NCBI GenBank assembly: GCA_003427395.1
Contig: BFEA01000125.1
Coordinates: 2,480,881-2,525,127, forward strand
DNA length: 44,247 nt
Origin: Chara braunii
Taxonomy: Eukaryota; Streptophyta; Charophyceae; Charales; Characeae
Direction of reading: 5' to 3'
Part shown: in pieces, positions 41,401 through 44,072 of the stretch
Layout of the letters: each line of letters opens with the position of its first letter
Numbering within the stretch: position 1 is the stretch's first letter
Translations under genes and position numbers: made by a program
The notes under the pieces: model-generated
What the model was told of the DNA's origin: nothing
The model's input: the letters and a program-made list of their open reading frames with translations, nothing else
Database searches by the model: none

Positions 41401-42678
41401 ACCACGAGTACTTTGACGGTTCGAAAATACTCGGCCTCCGACCTTTCAGGAGGCCGAAACGAAACGATGGCTTCCGATCAGATTTATCAACGGCAGGCTC
41501 AGCCTCCTAAGTTCCGGTGCTGGCCTCGACTTGTCGAAAATAGGCTAGGAGGCACTGGTGGTTTAAACAATGTGTGGGCAACACTGGCAGAGGTATGTTT
41601 CTGTAGGGATTGTGGCAATAAGTATCTTACAAACGATGTGTGGGCAAATCAGTCTGTCTGTCAGAAGATGGTGTGAACTTAAATGTGCGAGTTGTGCATG
41701 GTTGTCCCGTCTTGGGACTGCCACAAGAACTAGTTATACTCGAAACCACCAGCACTTGGCCCAGCTATCGATGCCTAGCCTGGAATGCCCCTGCATGCCA
41801 ATTTTTGCCGAAGCGCTGGTGTACCGTTTCAATTTTTTTTTGGCTGGCGCATCCAGCCGTTGTGGTCTGGTTCCCCGAAGCCCTAAAGGCGCGGCTCGTT
41901 AACGGGAAAGCGCCGCGGCTGATAGCTGGGGCCAAGTATTGGTGGTTTAGGAGGCCACATCGAAGCGACGCGGTCCAGTCCCCATGGAACAGGGAGCCTG
42001 GTGAAAAACAGGAGGTCACGAAAACCACTGGGAGACGTTTTTCGGGTGAAAAGCTGGAGGCCATGAACATGCCCCCCCCTCCTTGCATGCCTCTGCGTGG
42101 CTGTGGTGGATACCTCAGCTTCTGCAAATGTGGATGGATGAGTACTGAAAGTTGTTGCTCAGTATAGAGAGGTCATGCCCCAAAGTTACACATAGTGCAG
42201 GTGGTGTGCCTGCAGAAAGTTGCATCAGTGCTCAAGACACAGCTCCTGGAGGTTGGGTCAGGTAAAACAAGTAGTAGTGTGCATCCAAAAGTACTCGAAC
42301 AGCATAAGCACGAACACCACAAGGTAGAAGTCGACCATGATGATCAGCACAACGGCATGAGAGGTACTTCGGAGGATTGGGTAGGCCAGTGGCAGATCGT
42401 TGCTAGCCAGTGAATGTGCAATTGGTGCGAAGTTGTTTTGATTTTTAACGAAGTTCAGATCACGAGATAGAGAACGGTTTGGAAATGTGCAAATCACAAG
42501 GCTTCTCACCTGGATTCATTCTCAGTTCTGAGTTCCATCTTGCTATTTGCTGTGATGTGCGTTGCAGGATCTCGTGTCATATGCCATCGCGGAATCAAGC
42601 AAGTCTCGTGATGATCGGATTATGTATAGGGCTTTCATAGACAGGGATGAACCTGTTGAAGTGAAGAAAGGAGTCTGA
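1959..42678 (+). CDS. RSA1-like (CCAR1 family): CCAR1-family nuclear protein (RSA1/EMB1579-like), 22 coding exons, whole gene span
   Basis: Joined exons: 1959-1994, 3081-3278, 4048-4176, 4876-5457, 9183-9295, 9789-10559, 11740-11788, 12964-13056, 14645-14700, 15840-15996, 19845-20068, 20353-20416, 21359-21520, 24598-24673, 26484-26638, 30232-30306, 32038-32112, 32876-33247, 34545-34583, 37847-37888, 39040-39102, 42568-42678. They total 3,642 nt (1,213 residues) with consistent phase at every junction. Family landmarks seen: [10 protein letters not shown] (about 617-626), [44 protein letters not shown], a [11 protein letters not shown] strand, [29 protein letters not shown] and a C-terminal EF-hand-like loop [12 protein letters not shown] (1148-1159). 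Arabidopsis RSA1/EMB1579 is a nuclear, calcium-linked regulator of transcription and splicing; animal CCAR1 is a Mediator and nuclear-receptor coactivator. Length is between human CCAR1 (about 1,150) and RSA1 (about 1,340). No S1-like or SAP domain is visible. Exon choice is inference from sequence alone; the N-terminal low-complexity exons and the start are the least certain parts. Confidence 0.9.
1995..3080 (+). other. Intron 1
   Basis: GT-AG. It holds a poly-T run of about 30 followed by a G run (2383-2420) and a nested set of perfect inverted repeats at 2486-2667. No coding sequence recognised. Confidence 0.75.
2486..2667. repeat. Nested inverted repeats (hairpin-forming)
   Basis: A perfect 19-bp inverted repeat, GGCGTAATGTTCAAGTCTG, lies at 2590-2608 with its complement at 2649-2667. 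An overlapping perfect 15-bp pair, CTGTCAGGGTGTATC, lies at 2486-2500 with its complement at 2616-2630. The two stems share the central sequence, so they are alternative folds. Confidence 0.85.
3081..3278 (+). CDS. RSA1-like (CCAR1 family): Exon 2: Q/G/Y-rich
   Basis: Residues 13-78, with a Q-run region followed by repeated YGQQ/GYGQQ motifs. The acceptor is GTGGAACAG, with a weak pyrimidine tract, and the donor is CAG|GTCTGT. The exon is 198 nt with phase 0 on both sides. The composition matches the prion-like N-terminus of plant RSA1/EMB1579, which in Arabidopsis is linked to nuclear condensates (family knowledge, not shown here). Confidence 0.8.
3279..4047 (+). other. Intron 2
   Basis: GT-AG, 769 nt. 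It contains a (GT)n tract at 3376-3429 running into (GA)n to 3461. Nothing else recognised. Confidence 0.78.
3376..3461. repeat. (GT)n-(GA)n microsatellite
   Basis: About 54 nt of GT followed by about 32 nt of GA in intron 2. The same GT/CA-next-to-GA/CT arrangement recurs at 12859, 32158, 34261 and 38124. Confidence 0.95.
4048..4176 (+). CDS. RSA1-like (CCAR1 family): Exon 3: Q/G/H-rich
   Basis: Residues 79-121. The acceptor TCTGCAG and donor CAG|GTAAGG are both strong. The exon is 129 nt, phase 0, and continues the Q-rich tract ([11 protein letters not shown]..., then SLPWAQQQ). Confidence 0.85.
4177..4875 (+). other. Intron 3
   Basis: GT-AG, 699 nt. I see no repeat or coding signal worth naming. 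Confidence 0.78.
4876..5457 (+). CDS. RSA1-like (CCAR1 family): Exon 4: G/S/Y-rich low-complexity
   Basis: Residues 122-315. The 582-nt exon follows CCAACCAG and ends at GAG|GTGGGT, phase 0. It is dominated by G, S, Y and A, with degenerate (G/S)YG repeats such as GGYGS, YGSGGS and GYGGKGSDY, and ends in a charged KEKLRE. Reading on into the intron meets a stop at 5482-5484. This is the kind of segment expected to be disordered and prone to condensation. Confidence 0.88.
6262..6545 (-). repeat. Dispersed repeat copy (related to 34590-35100, opposite strand)
   Basis: On the minus strand it reads GACCCTCAGCCAAAAGTTGT followed by TTGTA, then a T-rich stretch, a TTTCGCGCTACG segment and a CCCGGGC/TCCGGAC GC-rich end. 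The same order occurs on the + strand at 34911-35080. No coding capacity; probably a non-autonomous element of unknown class. Confidence 0.7.
9002..9085. repeat. 42-bp tandem duplication
   Basis: CGGGCTTGTGTTGCTAACCA followed by a G run and ATGATTGTGGAAA occurs twice back to back, nearly identical, at 9002-9043 and 9044-9085, so it is probably recent. Confidence 0.95.
9183..9295 (+). CDS. RSA1-like (CCAR1 family): Exon 5: Q/A-rich helix-like segment
   Basis: Residues 316-353 (113 nt; enters in phase 0 and leaves with two bases over). The acceptor is CTCATGCAG and the donor GGGAG|GTAATG. It encodes a short Q/A/R-rich stretch ([19 protein letters not shown]) that could form an alpha helix or short coiled coil, unlike the disordered neighbours. 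The split AG|G codon is completed by exon 6. Confidence 0.85.
9296..9788 (+). other. Intron 5
   Basis: GT-AG, 493 nt, about a third of which is the U6 retrocopy with its 54-nt tail. Confidence 0.85.
9482..9628 (-). pseudogene. U6 snRNA retropseudogene 1 with A-tail
   Basis: On the minus strand a diverged U6 runs from GTCC at 9628 to GGTCC at 9536 and keeps ACAGAGAAGATTAGCATGG and CCCCTGCGCAAGGATGACAC. It is followed by 54 A's (9482-9535). An 8-bp target-site duplication, GCTTGTGC, lies at 9474-9481 and 9629-9636 and directly abuts the U6 5' end. Clean 5' end, A-tail and duplication are the marks of LINE-type retroposition. Substitutions (for example the A-run replacing the ATCGAG region) argue against function. 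Confidence 0.93.
9789..10559 (+). CDS. RSA1-like (CCAR1 family): Exon 6: S/G/Q/Y-rich then R/D/E-rich
   Basis: Residues 353-610. At 771 nt this is the largest coding exon. The first part (about 353-520) is S/G/Y/Q-rich; the second (about 523-609) is a run of RD, RR and DD repeats with SPPR and SPP motifs, like the RS/RD region seen before the conserved core in CCAR1 proteins. The acceptor is CCTTGTAG. The donor is ATATAG|GTTCGT, weaker than most others in the gene. It ends with two bases of an Arg codon completed by exon 7. Confidence 0.9.
10560..11739 (+). other. Intron 6
   Basis: GT-AG, 1,180 nt. It has a 68-bp tandem duplication at 10766-10899 and a short GA run at 11513. An alternative acceptor at 10613 would lead to a stop at 10648-10650 (see findings). 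Confidence 0.78.
10766..10899. repeat. 68-bp tandem duplication
   Basis: AAAATACAATTT(G/C)AGCATG followed by TGTGAATTACGATGTAAGCC and AGAGGTT occurs twice with few differences. Confidence 0.93.
11740..11788 (+). CDS. RSA1-like (CCAR1 family): Exon 7: conserved [10 protein letters not shown] motif
   Basis: Residues 610-626 (49 nt) between CTGATGCAG and AAG|GTAAAG. The short peptide [16 protein letters not shown] carries the [10 protein letters not shown] motif that marks the boundary between the charged region and the conserved core in plant members. Phase (1 + 48 nt) fits exon 6 exactly. Confidence 0.92.
12415..12760. repeat. Tandem duplication, about 172-bp units
   Basis: CAGTTGCCTATGATGGTATA starts each unit (12421 and 12593), followed by TTGTCATTGATG, AGTGAGTCTTG and TAGAAGTCGAAGAGAAA in the same order. 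The copies differ by scattered substitutions. A weaker relative of the flanking sequence is seen at about 12170-12250. Confidence 0.9.
12859..12929. repeat. (GT)n-(GA)n microsatellite
   Basis: GT run of about 19 nt followed by GA to 12929, just upstream of the exon 8 acceptor. Confidence 0.95.
12964..13056 (+). CDS. RSA1-like (CCAR1 family): Exon 8: conserved core, followed by a GC donor
   Basis: Residues 627-657, phase 0. It contains [20 protein letters not shown], which parallels the ELRRRYQNLYIPSDF block of animal CCAR1. The acceptor is GAACAG (12958-12963). The exon ends AAG|GCAAGT: the donor is GC rather than GT, in a context that otherwise matches the consensus perfectly, as expected of a real GC-AG intron. 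Confidence 0.9.
13057..14644 (+). other. Intron 8 (GC-AG)
   Basis: 1,588 nt. The donor is GCAAGT after AAG, the typical context of functional GC-AG introns. It contains a TA-flanked foldback element at 13966-14070. Confidence 0.82.
13966..14070. mobile_element. TA-flanked foldback element (MITE), copy 3
   Basis: 105 bp, flanked by TA at 13964-13965 and 14071-14072. Ends CC(A)TCTTCACCCGAATA and TATTCGGGTGAAGACGG, interior TGCCCGGTCATTATCGCTGC and ATAATGACTGGGCG. Very close to the copy at 1239-1342. Confidence 0.92.
14645..14700 (+). CDS. RSA1-like (CCAR1 family): Exon 9: conserved core
   Basis: Residues 658-676 (56 nt). The acceptor GTGCTCAG precedes [18 protein letters not shown] and the donor is TCAG|GTCTGT. 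The last codon, AG|C (Ser), is completed by exon 10, giving the family block DKPVSFEHE. Confidence 0.88.
14701..15839 (+). other. Intron 9
   Basis: GT-AG, 1,139 nt. It includes a 58-bp tandem duplication at 14761-14876. Otherwise nothing recognised. Confidence 0.78.
14761..14876. repeat. 58-bp tandem duplication
   Basis: GAGTGTC, TAGCACCAAGTC, CACTGTTTT and TTTCTGGCAAT recur in order at 14761 and 14819. Confidence 0.9.
15840..15996 (+). CDS. RSA1-like (CCAR1 family): Exon 10: core with acidic insert
   Basis: Residues 676-728 (157 nt). It starts [13 protein letters not shown], passes through an S/A/K linker and ends [10 protein letters not shown], the start of the block that continues in exon 11 as VMLMSGL. 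The acceptor is GCAACAG and the donor AAG|GTAGCG. Confidence 0.92.
16308..16429 (-). pseudogene. U6 snRNA retropseudogene 2 with A-rich tail and 14-bp TSD
   Basis: The minus-strand U6 runs from GTCC at 16429 to GGTCCAAATTT at about 16331, close to plant U6 (ACAGAGAAGATTAGCATGG, ATCGAGAAATGG intact). Its tail is A-rich with T interruptions (16308-16330). The 14-bp duplication CTGTCCTTTATCAT flanks it exactly at 16294-16307 and 16431-16444. No plant U6 promoter elements (USE, TATA) are seen upstream of its 5' end. Confidence 0.95.
19505..19655. repeat. Degenerate tandem duplication, about 75 bp
   Basis: TTGGCTTTCTGTGAATCTCT and TTGCCTTTTTCTGTCTATCT each lead into TGACATGGAGCATTC and ATGTTTTGGAA. 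Confidence 0.82.
19845..20068 (+). CDS. RSA1-like (CCAR1 family): Exon 11: DBC1/inactive Nudix-like domain, first part
   Basis: Residues 729-803 (224 nt). It carries [15 protein letters not shown], the [12 protein letters not shown] strand, [18 protein letters not shown] and VLIRTAIR, which correspond one-for-one with the CCAR1/CCAR2 DBC1 domain (VMLMAS..., GGHWSPSLDGPDPEKDPS in human CCAR1). That domain is a Nudix fold regarded as catalytically inactive; I see no Nudix box here either. The donor is ATCAG|GTGCGG. Confidence 0.95.
20353..20416 (+). CDS. RSA1-like (CCAR1 family): Exon 12: DBC1 domain, middle
   Basis: Residues 803-824 (64 nt; acceptor TCCCACAG, donor GAG|GTAACC). It encodes [20 protein letters not shown], aligning with the DLSVCTQWYRF block of animal CCAR1. 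It is separated from exon 11 by the shortest intron in the gene, 284 nt. Confidence 0.93.
20417..21358 (+). other. Intron 12
   Basis: GT-AG, 942 nt. Some short G runs; nothing recognised. (Intron 11, 20069-20352, contains only a repeated TGTGCCTGACATGGGGTAT motif.). Confidence 0.78.
21359..21520 (+). CDS. RSA1-like (CCAR1 family): Exon 13: DBC1 domain, end
   Basis: Residues 825-878 (162 nt; acceptor GTGCTGCAG, donor AAG|GTTTGT). It contains [20 protein letters not shown], then [19 protein letters not shown], matching the final strand and helix of the DBC1 domain. It ends in a basic/charged helix ([14 protein letters not shown]) leading into the linker. Confidence 0.94.
21949..22045. mobile_element. 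GC-rich foldback element
   Basis: TTACCAGCCCGGATGTCTGG at the left and the inverse of CCGGTGTCCGGGCTGGTT at the right form terminal inverted repeats of about 22 bp around roughly 50 bp. Unrelated in sequence to the TA- or TTAA-flanked families. No clear target duplication. Confidence 0.65.
22340..23960. repeat. 1.6-kb polypyrimidine (CTC/CCT) tandem region
   Basis: The + strand is almost entirely C and T with few purines. Within it a unit of about 300 bp recurs (GTACCGATT(C/T)GCCTCCATC at about 22696, 22973 and 23287), each followed by GGCCCCCTCCTGCTCCC. Long open frames arise on both strands only because stop codons need purine/pyrimidine mixes that are absent; they encode S/P/L or E/R/K/D runs with no domain. 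Confidence 0.9.
24124..24284. other. Assembly gap (161 N)
   Basis: Run of N between contigs inside intron 13. The real distance is unknown. Confidence 1.
24285..24348. other. Misplaced 34-bp fragment plus Nextera adapter
   Basis: 24285-24318 is identical to 38309-38342. It is followed by a damaged left half-adapter (ACACATCT remains) and an intact right half AGATGTGTATAAGAGACAG (24330-24348). Genomic sequence resumes at 24349. Confidence 0.94.
24598..24673 (+). CDS. RSA1-like (CCAR1 family): Exon 14: K/E/D-rich linker
   Basis: Residues 879-904 (76 nt). The acceptor TTATCAG and donor GAAG|GTATGT are good, and its phases (0 in, 1 out) fit exons 13 and 15. The peptide [20 protein letters not shown] is compositionally typical of the charged linker after the DBC1 domain. 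It lies 249 nt after the assembly gap, so another exon could be hidden in the gap. Confidence 0.75.
24674..26483 (+). other. Intron 14
   Basis: GT-AG, 1,810 nt. Short A/T-rich runs near 24740 and 24841; ACCAGACCCATTTT occurs at both ends of the first A/T run. Otherwise nothing recognised. Confidence 0.76.
26484..26638 (+). CDS. RSA1-like (CCAR1 family): Exon 15: acidic linker ending in basic KRTKLSK
   Basis: Residues 904-955 (155 nt; acceptor GATATGCAG, donor AAG|GTTGGT). An acidic stretch ([20 protein letters not shown]) is followed by a P/V patch and TKRTKLSK. Joining LSK to IRSMSISLD in exon 16 recreates the family block in which a K/R-S patch precedes the SLSLD motif. Confidence 0.85.
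27070..27303. repeat. Compound GT/CT/CA microsatellite cluster
   Basis: Runs of GT, CT and CA, interrupted by AAACACA variants, within about 230 bp. Confidence 0.93.
27472..27690. repeat. Three-copy tandem unit related to the 29960-30079 element
   Basis: GATG(A/T)GCAAAA followed by GGAATGAATCT, AGAACATGG and (usually) AAATAT appears at about 27472, 27587 and 27659. The same string in reverse orientation is the interior of the foldback element at 29960-30079. Confidence 0.85.
27795..28990. repeat. C/T-rich region with 356-bp tandem units
   Basis: CGAACGATCGCCTGCGCCCG occurs at 28295 and 28651, beginning two units of about 356 bp, each continuing through GCCACGGTC, ACGACTCGAA, GGAGCCGCTTC and TTTTCCGACCCGA into a CTCCTCC-rich half. 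A shorter third piece starts near 28815. Open frames here have the same strand-bias origin as those at 22340-23960. Confidence 0.88.
29040..29420. repeat. Polypurine (GGA)n tract
   Basis: About 380 bp of GGA/GAGG/GGAAG-rich + strand immediately after the C/T-rich region, with single N's at 29307, 29323 and 29326. Strand asymmetry flips here. Confidence 0.93.
29960..30079. mobile_element. 120-bp foldback element with GGCCTCGCTCCA ends
   Basis: The left end GGCCTCGCTCCAAGGCTCAC and right end TGAGTGGTGGAGCGAGGCC are inverted repeats (22 positions, about 19 matching). The interior carries, inverted, the TTCTAGCAGAAGATTCGTTC segment related to the tandem units at 27472-27690. No certain target duplication. 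Confidence 0.75.
30232..30306 (+). CDS. RSA1-like (CCAR1 family): Exon 16: SLDGLLDY block
   Basis: Residues 956-980 (75 nt; acceptor CCTGGCAG, donor GAG|GTTTGT). [20 protein letters not shown] matches the conserved MSLSVLLDYRLEDN block of animal CCAR1. It ends CTFE and continues directly into LSLFAEL of exon 17. Confidence 0.93.
30307..32037 (+). other. Intron 16
   Basis: GT-AG, 1,731 nt. Contains a 67-nt (CT)n tract (30630-30696). Otherwise nothing recognised. Confidence 0.78.
30630..30696. repeat. (CT)n microsatellite
   Basis: Pure CT run of about 67 nt. Confidence 0.97.
32038..32112 (+). CDS. RSA1-like (CCAR1 family): Exon 17: [17 protein letters not shown] block
   Basis: Residues 981-1005 (75 nt; acceptor GTTTTTCAG, donor GTG|GTAAGT). 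This is the single most recognisable piece of the gene: [20 protein letters not shown] aligns with human CCAR1 VSLFAELFNEMLQRDFGVRI with few changes. Confidence 0.96.
32113..32875 (+). other. Intron 17
   Basis: GT-AG donor, AAG acceptor, 763 nt. Holds (CA)n-(GA)n at 32158-32208 and a 60-bp tandem duplication at 32306-32431. Confidence 0.75.
32306..32431. repeat. 60-bp tandem duplication
   Basis: AAATTTATACACGGG, TACC(A/G)TGGGAGAA, CTTTG and ACTCGTTATG recur in order at 32306 and 32366. Confidence 0.93.
32876..33247 (+). CDS. RSA1-like (CCAR1 family): Exon 18: basic then K/E/D-rich region
   Basis: Residues 1006-1129 (372 nt). It begins [19 protein letters not shown], includes [12 protein letters not shown], then a low-complexity K/E/D/T stretch ending [12 protein letters not shown]. 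The acceptor is AAG (TCTTGGTGAAG), a less common type, but it follows a good pyrimidine tract and is the only nearby site that keeps the frame. The donor is AAAG|GTTAGC. Animal and plant members carry a similar charged stretch here. Confidence 0.87.
33248..34544 (+). other. Intron 18
   Basis: GT-AG, 1,297 nt. Pyrimidine-rich from about 33400 to 34100, then a 65-bp tandem duplication (34110-34245) running straight into a long CT/GT microsatellite (34261-34427). Confidence 0.78.
34110..34427. repeat. 65-bp tandem duplication adjoining a (CT)n-(GT)n microsatellite
   Basis: ACGTATACTATTAT(G/A)CATATG through CCTAAACCAGGAACCAACAT and AAATAAACAGAAGTA occurs at 34110 and 34175. CT extends 34261-34394 with an N at 34335 (true length uncertain), then GT to 34427. 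Confidence 0.93.
34545..34583 (+). CDS. RSA1-like (CCAR1 family): Exon 19: start of EF-hand region
   Basis: Residues 1130-1142 (39 nt; acceptor GACGTGCAG, donor AAG|GTATGG). [13 protein letters not shown] supplies the first helix leading to the EF-hand loop, parallel to INRDLLMAFVYFD in human CCAR1. The exon is small, but its phase and family alignment are exact. Confidence 0.86.
34590..35100 (+). repeat. Dispersed repeat with GC-rich direct repeats at both ends
   Basis: CATGCCCGGCCGGGCACCCG followed by GGCGTG occurs at about 34680 and 35039, bracketing about 360 bp that includes GACCCTCAGCCAAAAGTTGT (34911). The middle matches the opposite-strand copy at 6262-6545. The direct repeats are too short for ordinary LTRs. 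Confidence 0.7.
35131..35310. mobile_element. TTAA-family inverted-repeat element, partial
   Basis: Begins GAACCACTAGTACATTTGCG and shares TTTTAGGAGGCCGAAACGAA with the complete element at 36847-37037, but the right terminal repeat is missing. Confidence 0.7.
36385..36478 (-). pseudogene. U6 snRNA retropseudogene 3 (diverged, chimeric 3' end)
   Basis: The minus-strand U6 runs from GTCC at 36478 to GGTCC at 36385, with small insertions and deletions (TGCGAGGAGGATGACAC in place of TGCGCAAGGATGACAC). Instead of an A-tail it is followed (36336-36384) by about 49 nt that repeat nearby sequence at 36196-36218 (AAAAATATCTTCCATGTTTT). A probable target duplication GCCATGGAAA lies at 36326-36335 and 36480-36489. 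Confidence 0.87.
36847..37037. mobile_element. TTAA-flanked inverted-repeat element (complete)
   Basis: TTAA at 36847-36850 and 37034-37037. Ends AACACTAGTACCTTTG and CAAAGGTACTAGTGAT are inverted repeats; the body contains TTTTAGGAGGCCGAAACGAA. No coding capacity. TTAA is the target of piggyBac-type transposases, but TTAA could instead be part of the repeat. Confidence 0.85.
37353..37475 (-). pseudogene. U6 snRNA retropseudogene 4 with A-tail and 14-bp TSD
   Basis: The minus-strand U6 runs from GTCC at 37475 to GGTCCAAATT at about 37379. Near full length, intact ACAGAGAAGATTAGCATG, one C missing in the GGCCCC run. Tail TATTA then about 23 A's (37353-37378). The 14-bp duplication TCTGAGTTCAGATT lies at 37339-37352 and 37477-37490. 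Confidence 0.95.
37847..37888 (+). CDS. RSA1-like (CCAR1 family): Exon 20: EF-hand loop
   Basis: Residues 1143-1156 (42 nt; acceptor ATAAACAG, donor AAG|GTATGA). [14 protein letters not shown], with LDD from exon 21, makes the 12-residue loop [12 protein letters not shown]. Loop positions 1 (D), 3 (N) and 6 (G) are canonical; position 5 is V and position 12 is D rather than E, so calcium binding may be weak or lost. Confidence 0.92.
38124..38457. repeat. (CA)n/(GA)n microsatellites in a degenerate tandem array
   Basis: CA 38124-38182, GA 38338-38368 and 38424-38457, interspersed with repeats of GTCCTCACATCGCAG and ACTGGAGCAGTCTGTGTGTG. Confidence 0.9.
38832..38880. mobile_element. TA-flanked foldback element (MITE), half copy
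   Basis: CCGTCTTTCCCCGAATAGAA followed by a degraded GGTCATCATGGCTGTATTT. Only one terminal repeat remains. Confidence 0.75.
39040..39102 (+). CDS. RSA1-like (CCAR1 family): Exon 21: EF-hand second helix
   Basis: Residues 1157-1177 (63 nt; acceptor TTCTTGCAG, donor AAG|GTAAGG). [20 protein letters not shown] matches LEDLEEILYTLGLHLSRAQV-type sequence in animal CCAR1 and the FLSHREVK motif of the plant protein. Confidence 0.95.
39634..39785. mobile_element. TTAA-flanked inverted-repeat element
   Basis: TTAA at 39634-39637 and 39782-39785. Terminal repeats GCCAGTACCTTACCCAGC and GCTGGGAAAGGTACTGGTGG. Confidence 0.85.
40178..40442. mobile_element. TTAA-flanked inverted-repeat element
   Basis: TTAA at 40178-40181 and 40439-40442. 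Left GCACCAGTACCTCGAAC, right GTACTAGTGGTA. GC-rich body with GGCGGCGGAGGCCGAGAGCG. Shares its right TTAA with the next element. Confidence 0.78.
40439..41250. mobile_element. Larger TTAA-family element, about 810 bp
   Basis: Left AAACTACTAGTACCTCCGAG, right GGCAGAGGTACTAGTTGTTT. The right flank is not TTAA, so the right boundary may have mutated or the pairing may be fortuitous. Internally it contains repeated CCAGAAAGA(C/G)-type stretches but no open frame of note. Confidence 0.55.
41397..41566. mobile_element. TTAA-flanked inverted-repeat element
   Basis: TTAA at 41397-41400 and 41563-41566. Left ACCACGAGTACTTTGACGG, right GGAGGCACTGGTGGT. The body shares TTTCAGGAGGCCGAAACGAA with 36847-37037. 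Confidence 0.82.
41743..41948. mobile_element. TTAA-family inverted-repeat element without TTAA flanks
   Basis: Left AAACCACCAGCACTTGGCCC, right inverse of GGGGCCAAGTATTGGTGGTT. Interior TTTTTGGCTGGCGCATCCAG also matches 36700-36730. Flanks are not TTAA, so target duplication has decayed or the site differed. Confidence 0.75.
42568..42678 (+). CDS. RSA1-like (CCAR1 family): Exon 22: C-terminal exon with stop
   Basis: Residues 1178-1213 plus TGA at 42676-42678 (acceptor GCGTTGCAG). [20 protein letters not shown] followed by RAFID matches the conserved C-terminal block (RDDRI.Y) of plant RSA1. The protein ends EVKKGV. Unlike animal CCAR1, there is no long C-terminal coiled coil after the EF-hand. 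Confidence 0.93.
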   Translation, partial: DLVSYAIAESSKSRDDRIMYRAFIDRDEPVEVKKGV

Positions 42679-44072
42679 GAATTCTCTGCCATGTCTAGGG
42701 ACAGTACTGCGAAGAACTTCCAGAGTTTCGTTCACCGGTGAGGTAGGCCAATTATAGAGTAGCAAGTAGCTCTGACATTGAGAGGGAACAGATACTGACA
42801 GAACATGATTACAAACTCAGGCACACATGTTGAGGTTTGGATGCTCATCAACTAGACTGTCATCATGTTGAAGTGGATGCCGCCTGACCAGAATGCCATG
42901 GAAAGGAAAGCCGAACACTGGTGTTCGACGAGCTCGTTGTTGTATCTACATAGGCCAAAATGCAGTTGAACAGAGGGTATGCCTTGTGTCATGGGTAGCC
43001 ATCCACCCGGCTCTCCGTGATCGGCGGCGTGATAAGAGGCGCAGGTGCCATTCCGCCTTGGTGGGGTTTTGGAGAAAGGTTGTGGGTGTTTCCATAGTCC
43101 ATTTTTGTCCATGTGTGTCCAGTAGTGTGCCATTGATAGCCCCTGTAAATCCAAGCTGGCGTCTGTCGGTGGCCTACCGATTCGTAGGGAGGTCCTCTGG
43201 AGCAAGCTTGCTTCCACTCCAGAGTCTCTCATGGTTGAGACATCGAGCAGCCTCCTCCTCTGGAGCTTCCACTCTATATACCAGTGGAGACAGGACGAGG
43301 GATTGTTTGAGCTTGTCACGAGGTCAAACGCACAATAGGTCAGCTCTACGCTCGTCTTGGGCGGTTGGCCATGTGGCTGGCTGGCCGCTTGTGCACGCAC
43401 GATTTGCTTTGGGCCGTGTGTAGCTGAGCGGCGCCTGCAGAGTTCCGAGCTGGGTCCGCTGGAGCAAGCGTTCTTCCACTTAACAGTGGCCTGGTCAAGA
43501 TGGCGAGCAGCCTCCTCCCCAAGCTTCCCCTCTATGCCATTTGAGCCTAGATGAGGGATTGTTGTTTGATCTTGTCACTACGTCAAAACATACTAGGGCG
43601 GGCGGGTTTACCCTCGTCTTGGCCAGTTGGCCATGTGGCTGCCCACTTGTGTATGTCTGGTTTGCTTTTGGCCGCTGTAGTCGAGCGGTGGCCGCCAAGT
43701 TCCTACAATGGTAATTAGAGCAGCTTGTCATGATTTACGGTTGTCGTAAAATCCAGGGAAGTCGCTGGCTGTTGGTGGTGTTGATGGATGTGCTCCTCCC
43801 TTTGTCGAGCTGTCTTGCCAGTCTCGTGTTTGAGCCAGACAGCATTTTGATCTGTGGCATGGGTCAAGAGCCCTCTTGTTGCACAAGCAAGGATGTGGTC
43901 TCTGGATGTAACTAGATGTTGAAGTTAACTTTTTGGTGCACTGTCTATCATATCATACCTGTTGTGCAATTTCTATGGTCCGGGGTAAATGCTATTTTTG
44001 CTCGCCAGGTTGTAATCTCCAAGGCCCAGCTTTGAAATCTATCCTGCACGTCAAAATTTTGACCCCTCAGTA

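Larger units (their letters stand above)
39103..42567 (+). other. Intron 21
   Basis: GT-AG, 3,465 nt. Between about 39634 and 41948 it is mostly a chain of TTAA-type inverted-repeat elements. 42190-42420 has an open frame without a recognisable match. Confidence 0.8.

Noticed and set aside
42190-42420. Coding-like frame between exons 21 and 22 beginning [19 protein letters not shown]
   Set aside because: The possible exon (acceptor GTGCAG, donor G|GTAAAA) breaks the phase, and exons 21 and 22 already join to give the conserved [11 protein letters not shown] block. Could be a decayed element.
42852-43423. Overlapping 176- and 182-codon frames on opposite strands in the 3' flank
   Set aside because: They overlap antisense, run into a diverged tandem repeat and show no recognisable domain.
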